NCBI RefSeq assembly: GCF_001298445.1
Contig: NZ_CP012036.1
Location: forward strand, 3,625,351 to 3,689,350
Direction: 5' to 3'
DNA: 64,000 bases
Source: Nostoc piscinale CENA21
Lineage (GTDB): Bacteria > Cyanobacteriota > Cyanobacteriia > Cyanobacteriales > Nostocaceae
Position 1 is the first letter of the stretch, and every line of letters starts with the position of its first letter. The notes beneath the pieces are model-generated. The model searched no databases. It worked only from the letters and a program-made list of their open reading frames with translations, and was not told where the DNA came from. Position numbers and translations under genes: made by a program. This document shows positions 1 through 9,275 of the stretch, piece by piece.

Positions 1-515
1 GGCTGGTGAGTTATTTTTAGGTAGATATTTGCAGAATAATTTAATTGTGAATTACTTGCACTGTTGGCTGAACTAAAGCTGTTATAGCCATTCAGTGTTT
101 AGCTGTTTCACAATCATTTCTCTAGCGAATTTCACCTAACTTATATTTACGTTGAATCATCCTACTTTGGGATCGACCTGTAGAGTGAAGTTAATCACTT
201 CTGAGTTAGAGGGAATATCAACCTGTAGGTAGAGTGGCAAAATATCACTAATTTTGACGGTTTATTGAGTTTATTTGGTGGTGATGTGGCTTAGTTGCTA
301 GATTAGCTTGTGGTATTTATCAAGGAATCTGCTTTGATTGCGATGTCGAGGGAAAACGAAAAATTAGCGATGTCTGACGACAAGTCCTACTCTTCGAGAA
401 AGACTTCGTCTAACGGGTTCAGGGGTTCAGACTCGACGGGAACCGCCAAGACTCTGATCCCTTTACCGCTTTGCATCTACGCACCCATTTAACTAGATTT
501 TTCTCTCCAGAGATT
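1..515. other. Intergenic region without a convincing gene
   Basis: No coding region that looks like a protein family is visible before the endonuclease V start. A 60-codon open frame at 310-492 has low-complexity, Ser/Lys-rich content. It lies in a patch (about 380-465) of short imperfect inverted motifs of the kind dispersed in Nostocales genomes. I therefore treat it as repeat-like non-coding DNA. No tRNA fold or CRISPR unit was seen. Confidence 0.5.
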
Positions 516-1181
516 ATGAATATTCATCAACTTCATGCTTGGCCTCAAACCCTAGAAGAAGCTATCACTATTCAAGAAAGTTTGCGCGAACAAGTAATTA
601 CAGAAGATCAACTCCCAGAAACTATTAGTTATGTTGCTGGTGTCGATATGGGTTTTGCAGAGGAGGGTAAAGTTAGCCGCGCTGCTGTAGCAGTGCTGAG
701 TTTTCCTGATTTAAAAGTTGTAGAAACAGCCTTGGCGCATCGTCCGACTTCATTTCCCTACATTCCTGGGTTTCTTTCCTTTCGAGAAATTCCGGCTGTA
801 CTGGATGCTTTAGCAAAAATTCAAACAGTACCAGATGTTATTCTCTGTGATGGACAAGGTATTGCCCATCCCCGCAGATTAGGTATAGCCAGCCATCTTG
901 GGGTAATTTTAGATATGCCGACAATTGGTGTCGCTAAATCACTGTTAATTGGCAAGCATCAAGAATTGCTAGAAGCTAGAGGTAGTTGGCAACCACTCAT
1001 ACATAAAGGTGAAACTGTTGGTGCAGTGTTACGGACGCGCGTTGGCGTTAAACCTTTGTATATTTCTAGTGGTCACAAAATTAGCTTAACTACAGCAATT
1101 GATTATGTATTACGCTGTACACCAAAGTACAGATTACCAGAAACAACCCGTGTCGCGGATAAGTTAGCGTCTAATAGATAA
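516..1181 (+). CDS. nfi: Endonuclease V (deoxyinosine 3'-endonuclease)
   Basis: Repairs deaminated adenine: it cuts the second phosphodiester bond 3' of deoxyinosine in DNA. The 221-residue product has the normal family length. The family blocks are in order: AGVDMGF with catalytic Asp near residue 44, PYIPGFLSFRE with the catalytic Glu near 89, and DGQGIAHPRRLGIASHLG with Asp near 110. Next come the GVAKSLL block and the GVKPLYISSGH block. The frame is open upstream to 471, but those residues do not resemble the family, so the ATG at 516 (MNIHQLHAW) is chosen. It is a single gene, followed by a GDSL hydrolase on the same strand after about 115 bp. Identification is secure; the start is likely. 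Confidence 0.93.
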   Translation: MNIHQLHAWPQTLEEAITIQESLREQVITEDQLPETISYVAGVDMGFAEEGKVSRAAVAVLSFPDLKVVETALAHRPTSFPYIPGFLSFREIPAVLDALAKIQTVPDVILCDGQGIAHPRRLGIASHLGVILDMPTIGVAKSLLIGKHQELLEARGSWQPLIHKGETVGAVLRTRVGVKPLYISSGHKISLTTAIDYVLRCTPKYRLPETTRVADKLASNR

Positions 1182-1296
1182 TCAGTGAAACATTCAGAAA
1201 AGTCAACATTGCAGCACGCATGACAAAAAAGATACGCTGGAATAGTGTAGAAATGTATAGAATCTTGTAAAGATATAAAATATAGTCTTTTTTAAG

Positions 1297-2016
1297 ATGC
1301 AAACATTACAAGCTCTTTCTTCAATGCAACTGTCTTTAGCTCCGAATCAATGTCAGTCTTTGAAGATTGTCGCTCTTGGAGACAGCATAGTTTACGGTTT
1401 TGGTGATCCTGAACGTGGTGGTTGGGTGGAACAACTGCGGCGATGGTGGATGTTGCCTGGTAGTGCTGGTCACGTTTTATATAATTTAGGTGTCAGAGGC
1501 GATCGCACACAACAAGTAGCCCAAAGACTAGAAGTAGAATTTCGTCATCGTGGCGAACTCCGTAATCGTGTTCCTGATTTAATTATTCTTTCAGTTGGAG
1601 TGAATGATTCAGCGCGGTTAGGTCGTCCCAATGGCAAAAACTACACAGATTTCGCCACCTTTGAAGCCGATATCGCCCATTTATTAGATTTGGCACAGCA
1701 ACTCTGCCCAGTTTTATTTGTAGGTATGACACCTGTGGATGAAACTAAAATGCCATTTCTGGATTGTTTTTATTTCAATCATACTGACCAACACCGTTAT
1801 AAAGAAGCTACGCGCCTAGCTTGTCAACAACGTCAAATTCCTTACTTGGATATTTTCGACCAATGGATGGGACGTGGTGAAACTTGGTTAAGCCAGCGAA
1901 TGAATGCTGATGGTTTACATCCCAATACATTAGGCTACCAAGCTTTGTTAGATGATGTGTTGAAATGGGATGCTCTAGCACCCTATCATGCTCAACCAGA
2001 ATACCAATTGAGATAA
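1297..2016 (+). CDS. GDSL/SGNH-family esterase or lipase
   Basis: A 239-residue serine hydrolase of the SGNH fold. Block I is ALGDSIVYGFG with nucleophile Ser30. A Gly-containing oxyanion block follows (NLGVRGDRT), then block III as SVGVNDSA with the GxND motif near residue 102, and block V as DGLHPN, supplying the catalytic Asp/His pair near 206-209. No signal peptide is evident, so it is probably cytoplasmic. The substrate cannot be inferred; family members deacylate lipids, thioesters or acetylated sugars. The motif set is complete, so the enzyme is expected to be active. There is no operon partner: the next gene lies more than 600 bp away. Confidence 0.85.
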   Translation: MQTLQALSSMQLSLAPNQCQSLKIVALGDSIVYGFGDPERGGWVEQLRRWWMLPGSAGHVLYNLGVRGDRTQQVAQRLEVEFRHRGELRNRVPDLIILSVGVNDSARLGRPNGKNYTDFATFEADIAHLLDLAQQLCPVLFVGMTPVDETKMPFLDCFYFNHTDQHRYKEATRLACQQRQIPYLDIFDQWMGRGETWLSQRMNADGLHPNTLGYQALLDDVLKWDALAPYHAQPEYQLR

Positions 2017-2639
2017 TACAGTTACACATCAAGATTGTCTGTTAATATTGGGCGTAAGAGTTGTTTACATCTACACCCTTACACCCTTTTTTCCAACCTA
2101 AATTATTCGTTTGCTTGTATCAGTTTGATAAATGTGTCGGCGGAGTCAATATAAAAGCCACAATTGTTTGATTCACGTCAATTTTTATCAATAAATTCGT
2201 CAAAAACTACCAGATACCCGACTTCTTGAAGAAGTCGGGTATCTGAAATCTTCTATGTTTAAAAAACCAATAGTAATGTTATAAATCGGTAATTGCCAGT
2301 AATTTATCTTAGCCAAATTACATTGCTATTAAGTAATTCTCCAGAGAAAATTTAATTTAAAATTGTTAACTGCGTTTATCAACGCTTAGACGTTAACACC
2401 AAAGATATAACTGATAATTGTTAATTATTCATTAATGTTTCTGCCGCATTTTTACTAATTATTCTCTGAATATCTGTTAAATTTAACCAATTCGTTCTTG
2501 ATTTGTATGACTGTGTTGTAACAACAATTAACATCAAAATAAGGGATAAATTTACATGGAATATGATGAATTAGGTTGACAATTTCCCATTGTTTAAAGA
2601 ATCATCTTAGGGAAACCAGATAGTCACTTAGAGGAAACC
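2017..2639. other. 623-bp AT-rich intergenic region upstream of the antiporter
   Basis: No gene is seen. The region holds a 35-bp near-perfect palindrome at 2211-2245 (listed separately) and then roughly 350 bp of AT-rich sequence that probably contains the antiporter promoter. A Shine-Dalgarno-like GAGGAA sits at about 2631-2636, just before the ATG at 2640. Confidence 0.6.
2211..2245. repeat. 35-bp palindromic dispersed-type repeat
   Basis: Two 17-bp arms, CAGATACCCGACTTCTT and its exact reverse complement, flank a single G. The stem would be very stable. It is not followed by a T run and is about 190 bp from the end of the preceding gene, so it looks more like a small palindromic repetitive element than a normal terminator. 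Repeats with the core CCCGACTTCTT are familiar from filamentous cyanobacteria; that attribution is from memory. Confidence 0.8.
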
Positions 2640-4832
2640 ATGCACACAGTTATTCTCGTTTTGATCGAGGTGCTGATTGTTATTGGACTGTCCCGGCTCA
2701 TAGGTCTGGCATTCAAATCAATTAAGCAACCTTTGGTAATTGGTGAGATTGTTGCCGGGATTATGCTTGGCCCATCTTTATTTGGATTGGTTGCTCCCCA
2801 TATAGCAGCTAGTTTATTTCCACCAGAAACGATTCCGTTTCTTAATGTTTTATCTCAGGTGGGGTTAATATTTTTCATGTTTTTGATTGGGCTAGAACTT
2901 AATCCCAAATATCTGAGTGGTCAGTTAGAAGTAGCAGTTCTAACTTCCCATGTCAGCATTTTAGTACCTTTTTCTTTGGGAACTTTGCTGGCAGTACTGC
3001 TGTATCCTCTGGTTTCTAATGCAAGTGTTTCGTTTACTGCCTTTGCCTTATTTTTAGGTGCAGCAATGTCAATTACAGCTTTTCCTGTATTGGCACGAAT
3101 TATTACAGAGAATAACTTACAGGGAACACGTTTAGGAACCCTAGCATTAACTTGTGCCGCCGTAGATGATGTCACAGCATGGTGTGTTTTAGCAGTAGCG
3201 ATCGCAGTAGCACGTACTGGTAACTTTTTTGGTGCTATTCCCACCATTATTGAAAGCATAGTCTACATTGGCTTTATGCTGACAGTGGGGCGCTGGTTTC
3301 TGAAACGTTTAGCAACTTATTACCGACGTACTGGACGCTTAAGCCAGTTACTTTTAGCTGTAATTTACATGGCGGTAGTTGGTTCTGCACTCATCACCGA
3401 ACTAATTGGGATTCACCTCATTTTTGGCGCATTTTTATTGGGAGCCGCCATGCCCAAGAATGCAGATTTAGTGCGAGAATTAGCCGTCAAAACTGAAGAT
3501 TTTGTTTTGATATTTCTGCTACCAATATTTTTTGCCTACAGTGGTTTGCGGACACAGATTGGTTTATTAAATCGTCCTGAGTTGTGGTTATTGTGTGGCT
3601 TGGTATTGCTCGTGGCGATCGCAGGCAAGTATCTTGGTACTTATATCGCCGCTCGTGTGAGTGGAATTAATAAACGCGAAGCTTCAGCCCTTGGTTGGTT
3701 AATGAATACCCGCGGTTTAACTGAACTCATTGTTCTGAATATTGGTTTAGAGCTAGGAGTAATTTCGCCTTTAGTCTTTACCATGCTGGTGATTATGGCA
3801 TTGGTAACAACATTTATGACCTCTCCGCTACTGGAGTGGACATATCCGAAACGCCTCATCAAGTTAGATGTCGTTGAACCAGACTTAGAAGTAGAAACAT
3901 CTGCTGAAACCGCTACCATTGTTGAACCTGCTCCGAGTTACCGAATTTTAGTCCCAGTGGCAAATCCCAGCACCCAAAAAGGTTTGGTACAGTTGGCAGT
4001 AGCGTTGGCGCTTAATTACAAACAACCTGCGGTTGTCAATCCTCTCAGTTTAATTGAATTGCAAGAAGATTATGCTTTTGAGAGTACCCCAGTGGAAGCA
4101 GAACGATTAATTCTTCAGCGTCGCCTAGAACTAGAAGAATTGATTAATACCTTAGAACCACCAATAGCTCGTTCTCATATACATCCCATCATTCGCATAT
4201 CAAGCAACGTAGCGCGAGAAACTGCCCAAATCGCTGAAATTGAGCAACCTGATTTAATTCTTGTAGGATGGCACCGCCCAGCTTTTAGTAATAATCGCTT
4301 AGGTGGTCGAGTCGGTCAAATCTTAAGCATCGCACCAGTAGATGTTGCTGTGTTTGTAGATCGTGGTTCCGAACGCTTAGAAAATTTATTAGTGCCTTAC
4401 TCAGCAAATATCCATGATGATTTAGCCTTGATTTTAGCTTTTAGGCTCTTGCTGAACCGTGACACCTGTATGTTGCAGATTTTACAAGTACTAAGAGATA
4501 ACCATCACCAAGATGAGTTGAGCTATGAACTGCATAAAATGATGGAGCAATTACCAGCTAGTGTACGCGATCGCATTGCCATTAAAACCGTCGAATCTCC
4601 AGAGCCAATTCAAGCTGTAGTAGAAGCTTCCGAAGCAGTTGACCTGACAATTGCTGGTACTAGCCGCGTTTGGGGAATTGAACGTCAAACCCTGGGCAGA
4701 TATACAGATGCTTTGGCGATTCAATGTCGTTCTTCACTACTCATTACCCGTCGTTACAGCCAAGTTACATCTCATCTGGCTTCTGTACTCCCAGAAATTA
4801 GCAACCAAGAATCAACAGTCAAGCAATTCTAG
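2640..4832 (+). CDS. CPA2-family cation/proton antiporter with C-terminal universal-stress-protein domains
   Basis: A 730-residue integral membrane exchanger. Residues 1-395 carry about 12-13 hydrophobic helices of the Na+/H+ exchanger (KefB/NapA-like) fold. They begin with RLIGLAFKSIKQPLVIGEIVAGIMLGP and contain the conserved acidic pair region CAAVDDVTAW. The cytoplasmic part, from about residue 430 on, resembles two universal-stress-protein modules (YRILVPVANPSTQKGLVQLA, then LENLLVPYSANIHDDLALIL, ending near DLTIAGTSRVWG). USP domains in such proteins are thought to bind nucleotide and gate transport. The start is supported by GAGGAA nine bases upstream. The exported protein gene at 4906 follows after 73 bp and may be cotranscribed. 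The transported ion (Na+ or K+) cannot be decided. Confidence 0.9.
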   Translation: MHTVILVLIEVLIVIGLSRLIGLAFKSIKQPLVIGEIVAGIMLGPSLFGLVAPHIAASLFPPETIPFLNVLSQVGLIFFMFLIGLELNPKYLSGQLEVAVLTSHVSILVPFSLGTLLAVLLYPLVSNASVSFTAFALFLGAAMSITAFPVLARIITENNLQGTRLGTLALTCAAVDDVTAWCVLAVAIAVARTGNFFGAIPTIIESIVYIGFMLTVGRWFLKRLATYYRRTGRLSQLLLAVIYMAVVGSALITELIGIHLIFGAFLLGAAMPKNADLVRELAVKTEDFVLIFLLPIFFAYSGLRTQIGLLNRPELWLLCGLVLLVAIAGKYLGTYIAARVSGINKREASALGWLMNTRGLTELIVLNIGLELGVISPLVFTMLVIMALVTTFMTSPLLEWTYPKRLIKLDVVEPDLEVETSAETATIVEPAPSYRILVPVANPSTQKGLVQLAVALALNYKQPAVVNPLSLIELQEDYAFESTPVEAERLILQRRLELEELINTLEPPIARSHIHPIIRISSNVARETAQIAEIEQPDLILVGWHRPAFSNNRLGGRVGQILSIAPVDVAVFVDRGSERLENLLVPYSANIHDDLALILAFRLLLNRDTCMLQILQVLRDNHHQDELSYELHKMMEQLPASVRDRIAIKTVESPEPIQAVVEASEAVDLTIAGTSRVWGIERQTLGRYTDALAIQCRSSLLITRRYSQVTSHLASVLPEISNQESTVKQF

Positions 4833-4905
4833 ATTTGGAATTTACCTCTGAGATTTATCTGAGAGCTTCTACCATCAAATAAATTATGGGTCACAAGTTA
4901 AAAAG

Positions 4906-5412
4906 ATGAATCATTTGAATGTTAAATCTTTAACCTTCTACGGAGTAGCCATAGGTTCAGTGTTAGTGTTGTTTAAAACCGTTACTGTCTATGGAGAAAA
5001 CAATCTCAAAGCCCCTCCTGTAGTTGATGGCCGCTACCTTCTGACTCTGGCGACAAAATTACCCAGTTGTGAAACCGCAAATTCTCTGGTATTAAATATG
5101 CAACAATCAGGTATTTACTTGAATGCCTCTTTGGTAACAGTTAATGCCAATGCAGAGACTGAAAAACCTTCGCTGACAGGTATCTTGAAAAATCAACAGA
5201 TCAGTTTTTCTGGCAAAGTTGATCCAAAAATCCTTTGTCTTGATTCCAACTCTCAGATTAACTCAAATCAATCCGTCGTCATGCAAATGCAGCTAATAGA
5301 TCAAGATAAAATCACAGGTCAAATCACAGTCAATGGCATTCCTCAAACCCTGAGATTCACTGCTGCTAAACAATCAACCCCAGAAAAATCACAAAAGGTA
5401 ACTCCTCATTGA
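4906..5412 (+). CDS. Exported protein of unknown function downstream of the antiporter
   Basis: I do not recognise a family. The 168-residue product starts with a short basic segment and a hydrophobic stretch (about residues 8-25, SLTFYGVAIGSVLVLFKTV), read as a signal peptide or N-terminal anchor. The rest is polar and beta-rich with two Cys (LPSCETAN, KILCLDS) that could form a disulfide in the periplasm. The tail is Ser/Lys-rich. The 73-bp spacing after the antiporter suggests a shared transcript. A role in ion homeostasis would be guesswork. Confidence 0.6.
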   Translation: MNHLNVKSLTFYGVAIGSVLVLFKTVTVYGENNLKAPPVVDGRYLLTLATKLPSCETANSLVLNMQQSGIYLNASLVTVNANAETEKPSLTGILKNQQISFSGKVDPKILCLDSNSQINSNQSVVMQMQLIDQDKITGQITVNGIPQTLRFTAAKQSTPEKSQKVTPH

Positions 5413-5546
5413 AATATGGGTAAATTATGAAAGTGAAGTTAAGCACGAAAATTAAAAATTAAGGGTTGGACTGGTGAAAGGGTAGATATTTTCCCAACCC
5501 TGACACCCTCCCAAAATCAAGGTTCTTGTTGCAAAGGAATCAAATA

Positions 5547-6389
5547 ATGTATACAAACCGAAAACCTACATGGTTTTTATTATGGAGTCAGGGTGTTAGC
5601 ATCAGTTTGCTGGGATTTTACACAGCAATTTCTTTAGAAACACCTAGTACTCATGCGGCACAAATCGCTAAATTGAATGATTGGCGATTTTATCCAGAAG
5701 CAGCACAACTGGAATTTACACTATCAGCAGCTACAAAGCCTCAATACTTCTATCTTTCCCAACCTCCACGTCTGGTTATTGACTTGCCAGATACTAAATT
5801 GGGTTATGTTGCAACCAAGCAAAGTTATTCTGGTGCAATTCAACGAGTTCGAGTTTCGCAATTGAACGCTAACATAACTCGGATTGTTCTAGATTTAGCA
5901 GCTGGAACTTATATTGATATTAACCAGGTAAAACTACAACCTGTGTCTAGATACAACCCTACACACTGGATACTGCGTCCTTTTACTTCTAGTACAAATC
6001 TCTCGATTCAACCTACTGACAGACAGCCTAGTATTAATAGCTTACCGCCAGCTTCTCATAACTACTATCCGCCAACACCTACTAACTCAAATTCCAACTC
6101 TAACTATTTACAGTTACCTAGTACATTACCGCCTATTTCTAATAACCAACAGCAACCTTATATTACAGTACCTCCCCTCACTCCCAGTAACCCTTATCAA
6201 ATCCAAGGCTCGGTTCTACCTCCAGCAAGCTTTCCTAATCAACCTAGTAATGTGAGTAATGTGAATAATATTCCGCCCCTAGCCAACCCTAATTTCCCTA
6301 TCCCTACAACACCCAGCACACCGAATTATCGATCTGATGAAGTCCAAATCCCAGTGATTGAGTTTGGACAACCTCTTCCCAAACCGTAA
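5547..6389 (+). CDS. AMIN-domain exported protein
   Basis: A 280-residue secreted protein. The N-terminus has a hydrophobic signal segment (WFLLWSQGVSISLLGFYTAI) ending near THAAQ. Residues about 35-130 form an AMIN domain: LNDWRFYPEAAQLEFTLS, then PPRLVIDLPDT and IQRVRVSQLN. AMIN domains bind peptidoglycan or related wall polymers and target amidases and secretins. No catalytic domain follows. Instead there is about 140 residues of Pro/Asn/Ser-rich, probably disordered tail. The ATG at 5547 follows an AAGGA at 5534-5538 and is preferred over the TTG at 5526. Probably a periplasmic wall-associated factor. Confidence 0.8.
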   Translation: MYTNRKPTWFLLWSQGVSISLLGFYTAISLETPSTHAAQIAKLNDWRFYPEAAQLEFTLSAATKPQYFYLSQPPRLVIDLPDTKLGYVATKQSYSGAIQRVRVSQLNANITRIVLDLAAGTYIDINQVKLQPVSRYNPTHWILRPFTSSTNLSIQPTDRQPSINSLPPASHNYYPPTPTNSNSNSNYLQLPSTLPPISNNQQQPYITVPPLTPSNPYQIQGSVLPPASFPNQPSNVSNVNNIPPLANPNFPIPTTPSTPNYRSDEVQIPVIEFGQPLPKP

Positions 6390-6449
6390 GTTAAAAGTGC
6401 TGAGTGTTTTACACTGAGCGCAGTCGAAGTGTGAGTGCTGAGTAAAAAT

Positions 6450-6501
6450 ACTAGTCCCTAGTCCCTAACCCCTAACCCCTAACCTCTAGCCCCTAGCCTC
6501 T
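6450..6501. repeat. Short tandem heptamer repeats (CCCTAAC/CCCTAGC type)
   Basis: Degenerate 7-bp units of the form (T)AGTCCC/CCCTAAC/CCCTAGC run between the convergent AMIN gene and the DUF3172 gene. Heptamer STRRs are typical of heterocystous cyanobacteria. The preceding stretch (6392-6448, with GTGCTGAGT) resembles sequence at about 54370. Confidence 0.75.
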
Positions 6502-6502
6502 C

Positions 6503-7041
6503 TTAAAATCTATCTGTTTCTTGAGGCACGGCAACTGCACCTGGTTGAGATGTGAAGAAGTTTTGTGCTGCCTCGTTTTGATAGATACATCTAATATCGG
6601 GTTTTTCGCTATCTAAACTACCTGTAAAACCAAAGGTATTCAGACGATTTTTACATTCTCTGACTTGATCAGAAGTAACAAGTTTGCGTTGTTCTAAAAT
6701 TGCCCAGTTATTTTGCCGTAACACACACCCAGGACGCATACTTGGTTGAGCAACATAAACGTTAAATGGGTTGAGTGTGACAAATAATCTAGCATCCATC
6801 ACCATTGCACTAGCGCCGTATTGTACGCAAATCTCTGGGTTGGGGGCTTTTGTATCAATAACTCCCGCGAAGCTACGTTGGAGGGCGTTAATGTAGTTGT
6901 GGAGCTAAAAGCAATGCCAATCCCAATACCTAAAACTAGCACACCTCCTAAAACAGCGATCGTGGTGAGGTTGAACAGAGAAGGCTGAAAAGCCGGTGGT
7001 TTAGATGTTGTGGCTGATCTACCAGTAGATTTACGTCTCAT
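6503..7041 (-). pseudogene. DUF3172 family membrane protein, frameshifted
   Basis: Two overlapping frames give one cyanobacterial DUF3172 protein. The N-terminal part (7041 to about 6860) has one transmembrane helix (TTIAVLGGVLVLGIGIGIAF) and runs to NVASRE. The C-terminal part (to 6503) supplies IDTKAPNPEICVQYGASAMV, then MDARLFVTLNPFNVY and RPGCVLRQNNWAILE. The shift lies at 6860-6861. One missing T on the coding strand (GAGTTATT for GAGTTTATT) would restore SREFID and an unbroken 179-residue protein. Unlike the other frameshifts here, this one is a lost base in a short run. Function is unknown. Either a sequencing error or a recent null mutation is possible, since the downstream half is well preserved. 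Confidence 0.8.
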
Positions 7042-7285
7042 TTTTACTTTACACCTTCACATTTTGGAAAGCAGGGAGCTGTTTGCACTGCTCTCCTTAT
7101 TTCAGTATGCCGATTCTTGACGATGATTGTCTGCAAAATTTTAGTAGTACGATGACTTTTTAGAGTTTAAATAAATTTGCCTCACTCTATCTAGTGATGA
7201 ATAATACATAAATTGTAAAATAAGCATTTTTGATGATGAGTATTAATTGAATCACTGAAGAGTGTAAAGTATTATTACAAAAACT

Positions 7286-8135
7286 TTGATCAGTGACTGC
7301 AAACAAGTGACATCTCAAAAAGTATTTCTCTGGGGAAAACAAGTTAAAACTACACAATTTCAACTTTTAGTGGCAGATAGCCTGACAATTTTCTGGGGAG
7401 AGTGGTTAAAATTGCGAGCCAGAATCACTCAAGTTGCCGCAACTGGTTTAGTCTCGCCGCTAATATATATTTTGGCTTTTGGTTTGGGATTGGGTAGTTC
7501 AATTAGGCCAGGCTCAAGTGTTACAGGAAATTATGATAACTATTTAGAATTTATTCTGCCGGGGATGGTAGCTTTATCATCGATGACAATTAGTTTCGGC
7601 GGTACAACATTTTCTCTTTGTGGCGAAAGGCTGTTTAGCAAAACTTTTGAAGAGATGTTACTAGTTCCCATAAATCCTTTAGCTTTGCATATTGGTAAAA
7701 TGCTGGCGGGAATTGTGCGGGGTTTGATGACATCTGGTTCGGTAATTTTGGTAGCACTACTGTTTACCGGAAATTGGAATTTTCTAAATCCGTTATTTTT
7801 GTTGTTGCTAGTTTTGAATTGTGCTGTATTTGCTGGGTTGGGGGTAATTGTTGGGTTAAGTGTGCGATCGCTCGAATCTGTGGGACTATATAACAACTTC
7901 GTCATTGTGCCGATGTCTTTCCTTGGCGCAACTTTTTTTTGACCCCAGCACCTTACCAATTGCGTTGAAATGTGTAGTTTACTTATTACCTTTAACTTAC
8001 GCCAGCACTGGTTTACGGGCTGCTGTTTACTCACCTTTATCGGAGTTTCCTTGGTACAGTATACCGATTTTATTAGTAGTGGCGATCGCTTTATCTTTAT
8101 GGGGTAGTTACAAATTTTCTCAGCAAAAAGATTGA
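7286..8135 (+). pseudogene. ABC-2 type transporter permease, frameshifted at a T8 run
   Basis: A polytopic ABC exporter permease (drug, polysaccharide or heme/lipid type). The first frame, from a TTG at 7286, covers five hydrophobic segments and runs to MSFLGATFF, where it stops at a run of eight T (7933-7940). Dropping one T continues without a break into DPSTLPIALK, VVYLLPLTYASTGLRAA and the last helix, giving a 282-residue protein of normal length. PxxFLxGxFFPxxxLP is a hallmark near the end of this family, so the join is certain. No ATPase gene adjoins it, and the start is uncertain (GTG at 7307 is an alternative). Probably a homopolymer indel rather than two genes. Confidence 0.82.
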
Positions 8136-8252
8136 TAGGAGATATATTCAGGGTAGTCATTTAATAAATCACAACAACCCTGATTATCTGGGGTAGTTTT
8201 AGATTTGCGCCAAGTTTGGTAGAAAATTAAACTCTTACTTTATCAATAACCT

Positions 8253-8624
8253 CTAAACCATGTGTTGCAATCGAGACAAACGCTCTGAATAGTTTTTGAT
8301 GACGTGCAGTGCAAACATAGGTGTTTCTTGAACTGCGAAGAGAAATCTTTTTTCATCTAAAGAGACAAGTTTGCATTCAGTTTTAGAGATCGCAGTATAA
8401 GTCCGATTTTTAATGCCTACAAGTACTCCCGTTCCAAACACATCACCTGATGTAATTGTTTCTACAACTTTGCCGTTAACTAAGATGTTAATTTCTCCTG
8501 TGATAATCCCAAACATAAAATCACCAGGCTGTCCTTCTGTAAAGATGATCTGATCTGCTGCATATATTTGAGGCTCGGCTTGTTTTTGAAATATCTCGAT
8601 GGTCACAACTGGATTTAACAACAT
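8253..8624 (-). CDS. Single-domain cyclic-nucleotide-binding protein
   Basis: The 123 residues consist almost wholly of a CRP-type cNMP-binding beta roll: IIFTEGQPGDFMFGIITGEINILV, then a GDVFGTGVLVG turn and AISKTECKLVSLDEKRF. The usual phosphate-binding RxS/T element is not clear, so ligand binding is uncertain. There is no C-terminal helix-turn-helix, channel or kinase domain, only a short helix (YSERLSRLQ). Such stand-alone domains are common in cyanobacteria and may act by protein contact. It is transcribed alone, convergent with the permease gene. Confidence 0.8.
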   Translation of the reverse strand: MLLNPVVTIEIFQKQAEPQIYAADQIIFTEGQPGDFMFGIITGEINILVNGKVVETITSGDVFGTGVLVGIKNRTYTAISKTECKLVSLDEKRFLFAVQETPMFALHVIKNYSERLSRLQHMV

Positions 8625-8898
8625 GAGAGCAGTACCAAACTTATACTTGGGCGATACAATAAACCAGAGTAGATTATACTACTAGGGTTTGATATATCAG
8701 TGACATACTCAACAGATATTCATGCGCCTTAAACTCACTAATATATCTTTAGATACTAGTATTTTCTGTATATTTATCCTTTTTAGACAATTATTGTTTA
8801 TTTTTATTTACTAAAGACGAATAGCTAATGACGGATGAAGAAATATTTTAATATCGCTAAAATCATTGACAAGTTTGGATTTTAGCTAGGGGTTGAAT

Positions 8899-9153
8899 AT
8901 GCGACGTATTGCTGATTTTATGTTGATGATTGTTTGTGGTGGAGTTTGGTATTTACTAGGAGTTATATCAGCGATCGCTACACCACCAATGCAAGTTAGA
9001 GAAGAAAATCAAAGTCGCAAACCCCAAAATCTGCTTGATAAAAATGATTGTTTATATAATGCGCGATCGCCTTATATTCAATGTGCAGTAAATCCGGCTG
9101 AATTGTGTGATCAATGTATTTATTTTGTGGAATATGAAGAATGGGATATTTAG
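8899..9153 (+). CDS. Small Cys-containing membrane protein, DUF6464-like
   Basis: An 84-residue protein with one N-terminal hydrophobic helix (FMLMIVCGGVWYLLGVISAIA) and a C-terminal block CLYNARSPYIQCAVNPAELCDQC. The spaced Cys residues suggest metal binding or disulfides. The block resembles the NARSPYxxCAVNP signature I associate with cyanobacterial DUF6464; this is from memory and not verified. ATG at 8899 is preferred, since AGGGG at 8887-8891 lies seven bases upstream. Function is unknown. Confidence 0.65.
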   Translation: MRRIADFMLMIVCGGVWYLLGVISAIATPPMQVREENQSRKPQNLLDKNDCLYNARSPYIQCAVNPAELCDQCIYFVEYEEWDI

Positions 9154-9182
9154 CAGAGTTGAAGATTGGAAAAAATCAACCG

Positions 9183-9203
9183 CAGATACAATTGTTGTAT
9201 CTG
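9183..9203 (+). terminator. Hairpin downstream of the DUF6464-like gene
   Basis: A perfect 9-bp stem CAGATACAA/TTGTATCTG with a 3-base loop lies about 30 bp after the stop codon at 9153. There is no strong T run, so it could be an RNA-end stabilising stem or a weak terminator. Confidence 0.45.
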
Positions 9204-9275
9204 TCAGGTGGGCATTTACTATCTTGCATTTTGATAGATATATTATCGGAAAATGCCCTACCTACTTCTATATCA

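Noticed and set aside
310..492. 60-codon open frame before endonuclease V
   Set aside because: Low-complexity content overlapping repeat-like sequence and partly overlapping the endonuclease V frame; no ribosome site and no protein-like pattern.
7860..8135. Second permease frame as a separate gene
   Set aside because: It continues the permease exactly after removing one T, so it is the same gene, frameshifted.
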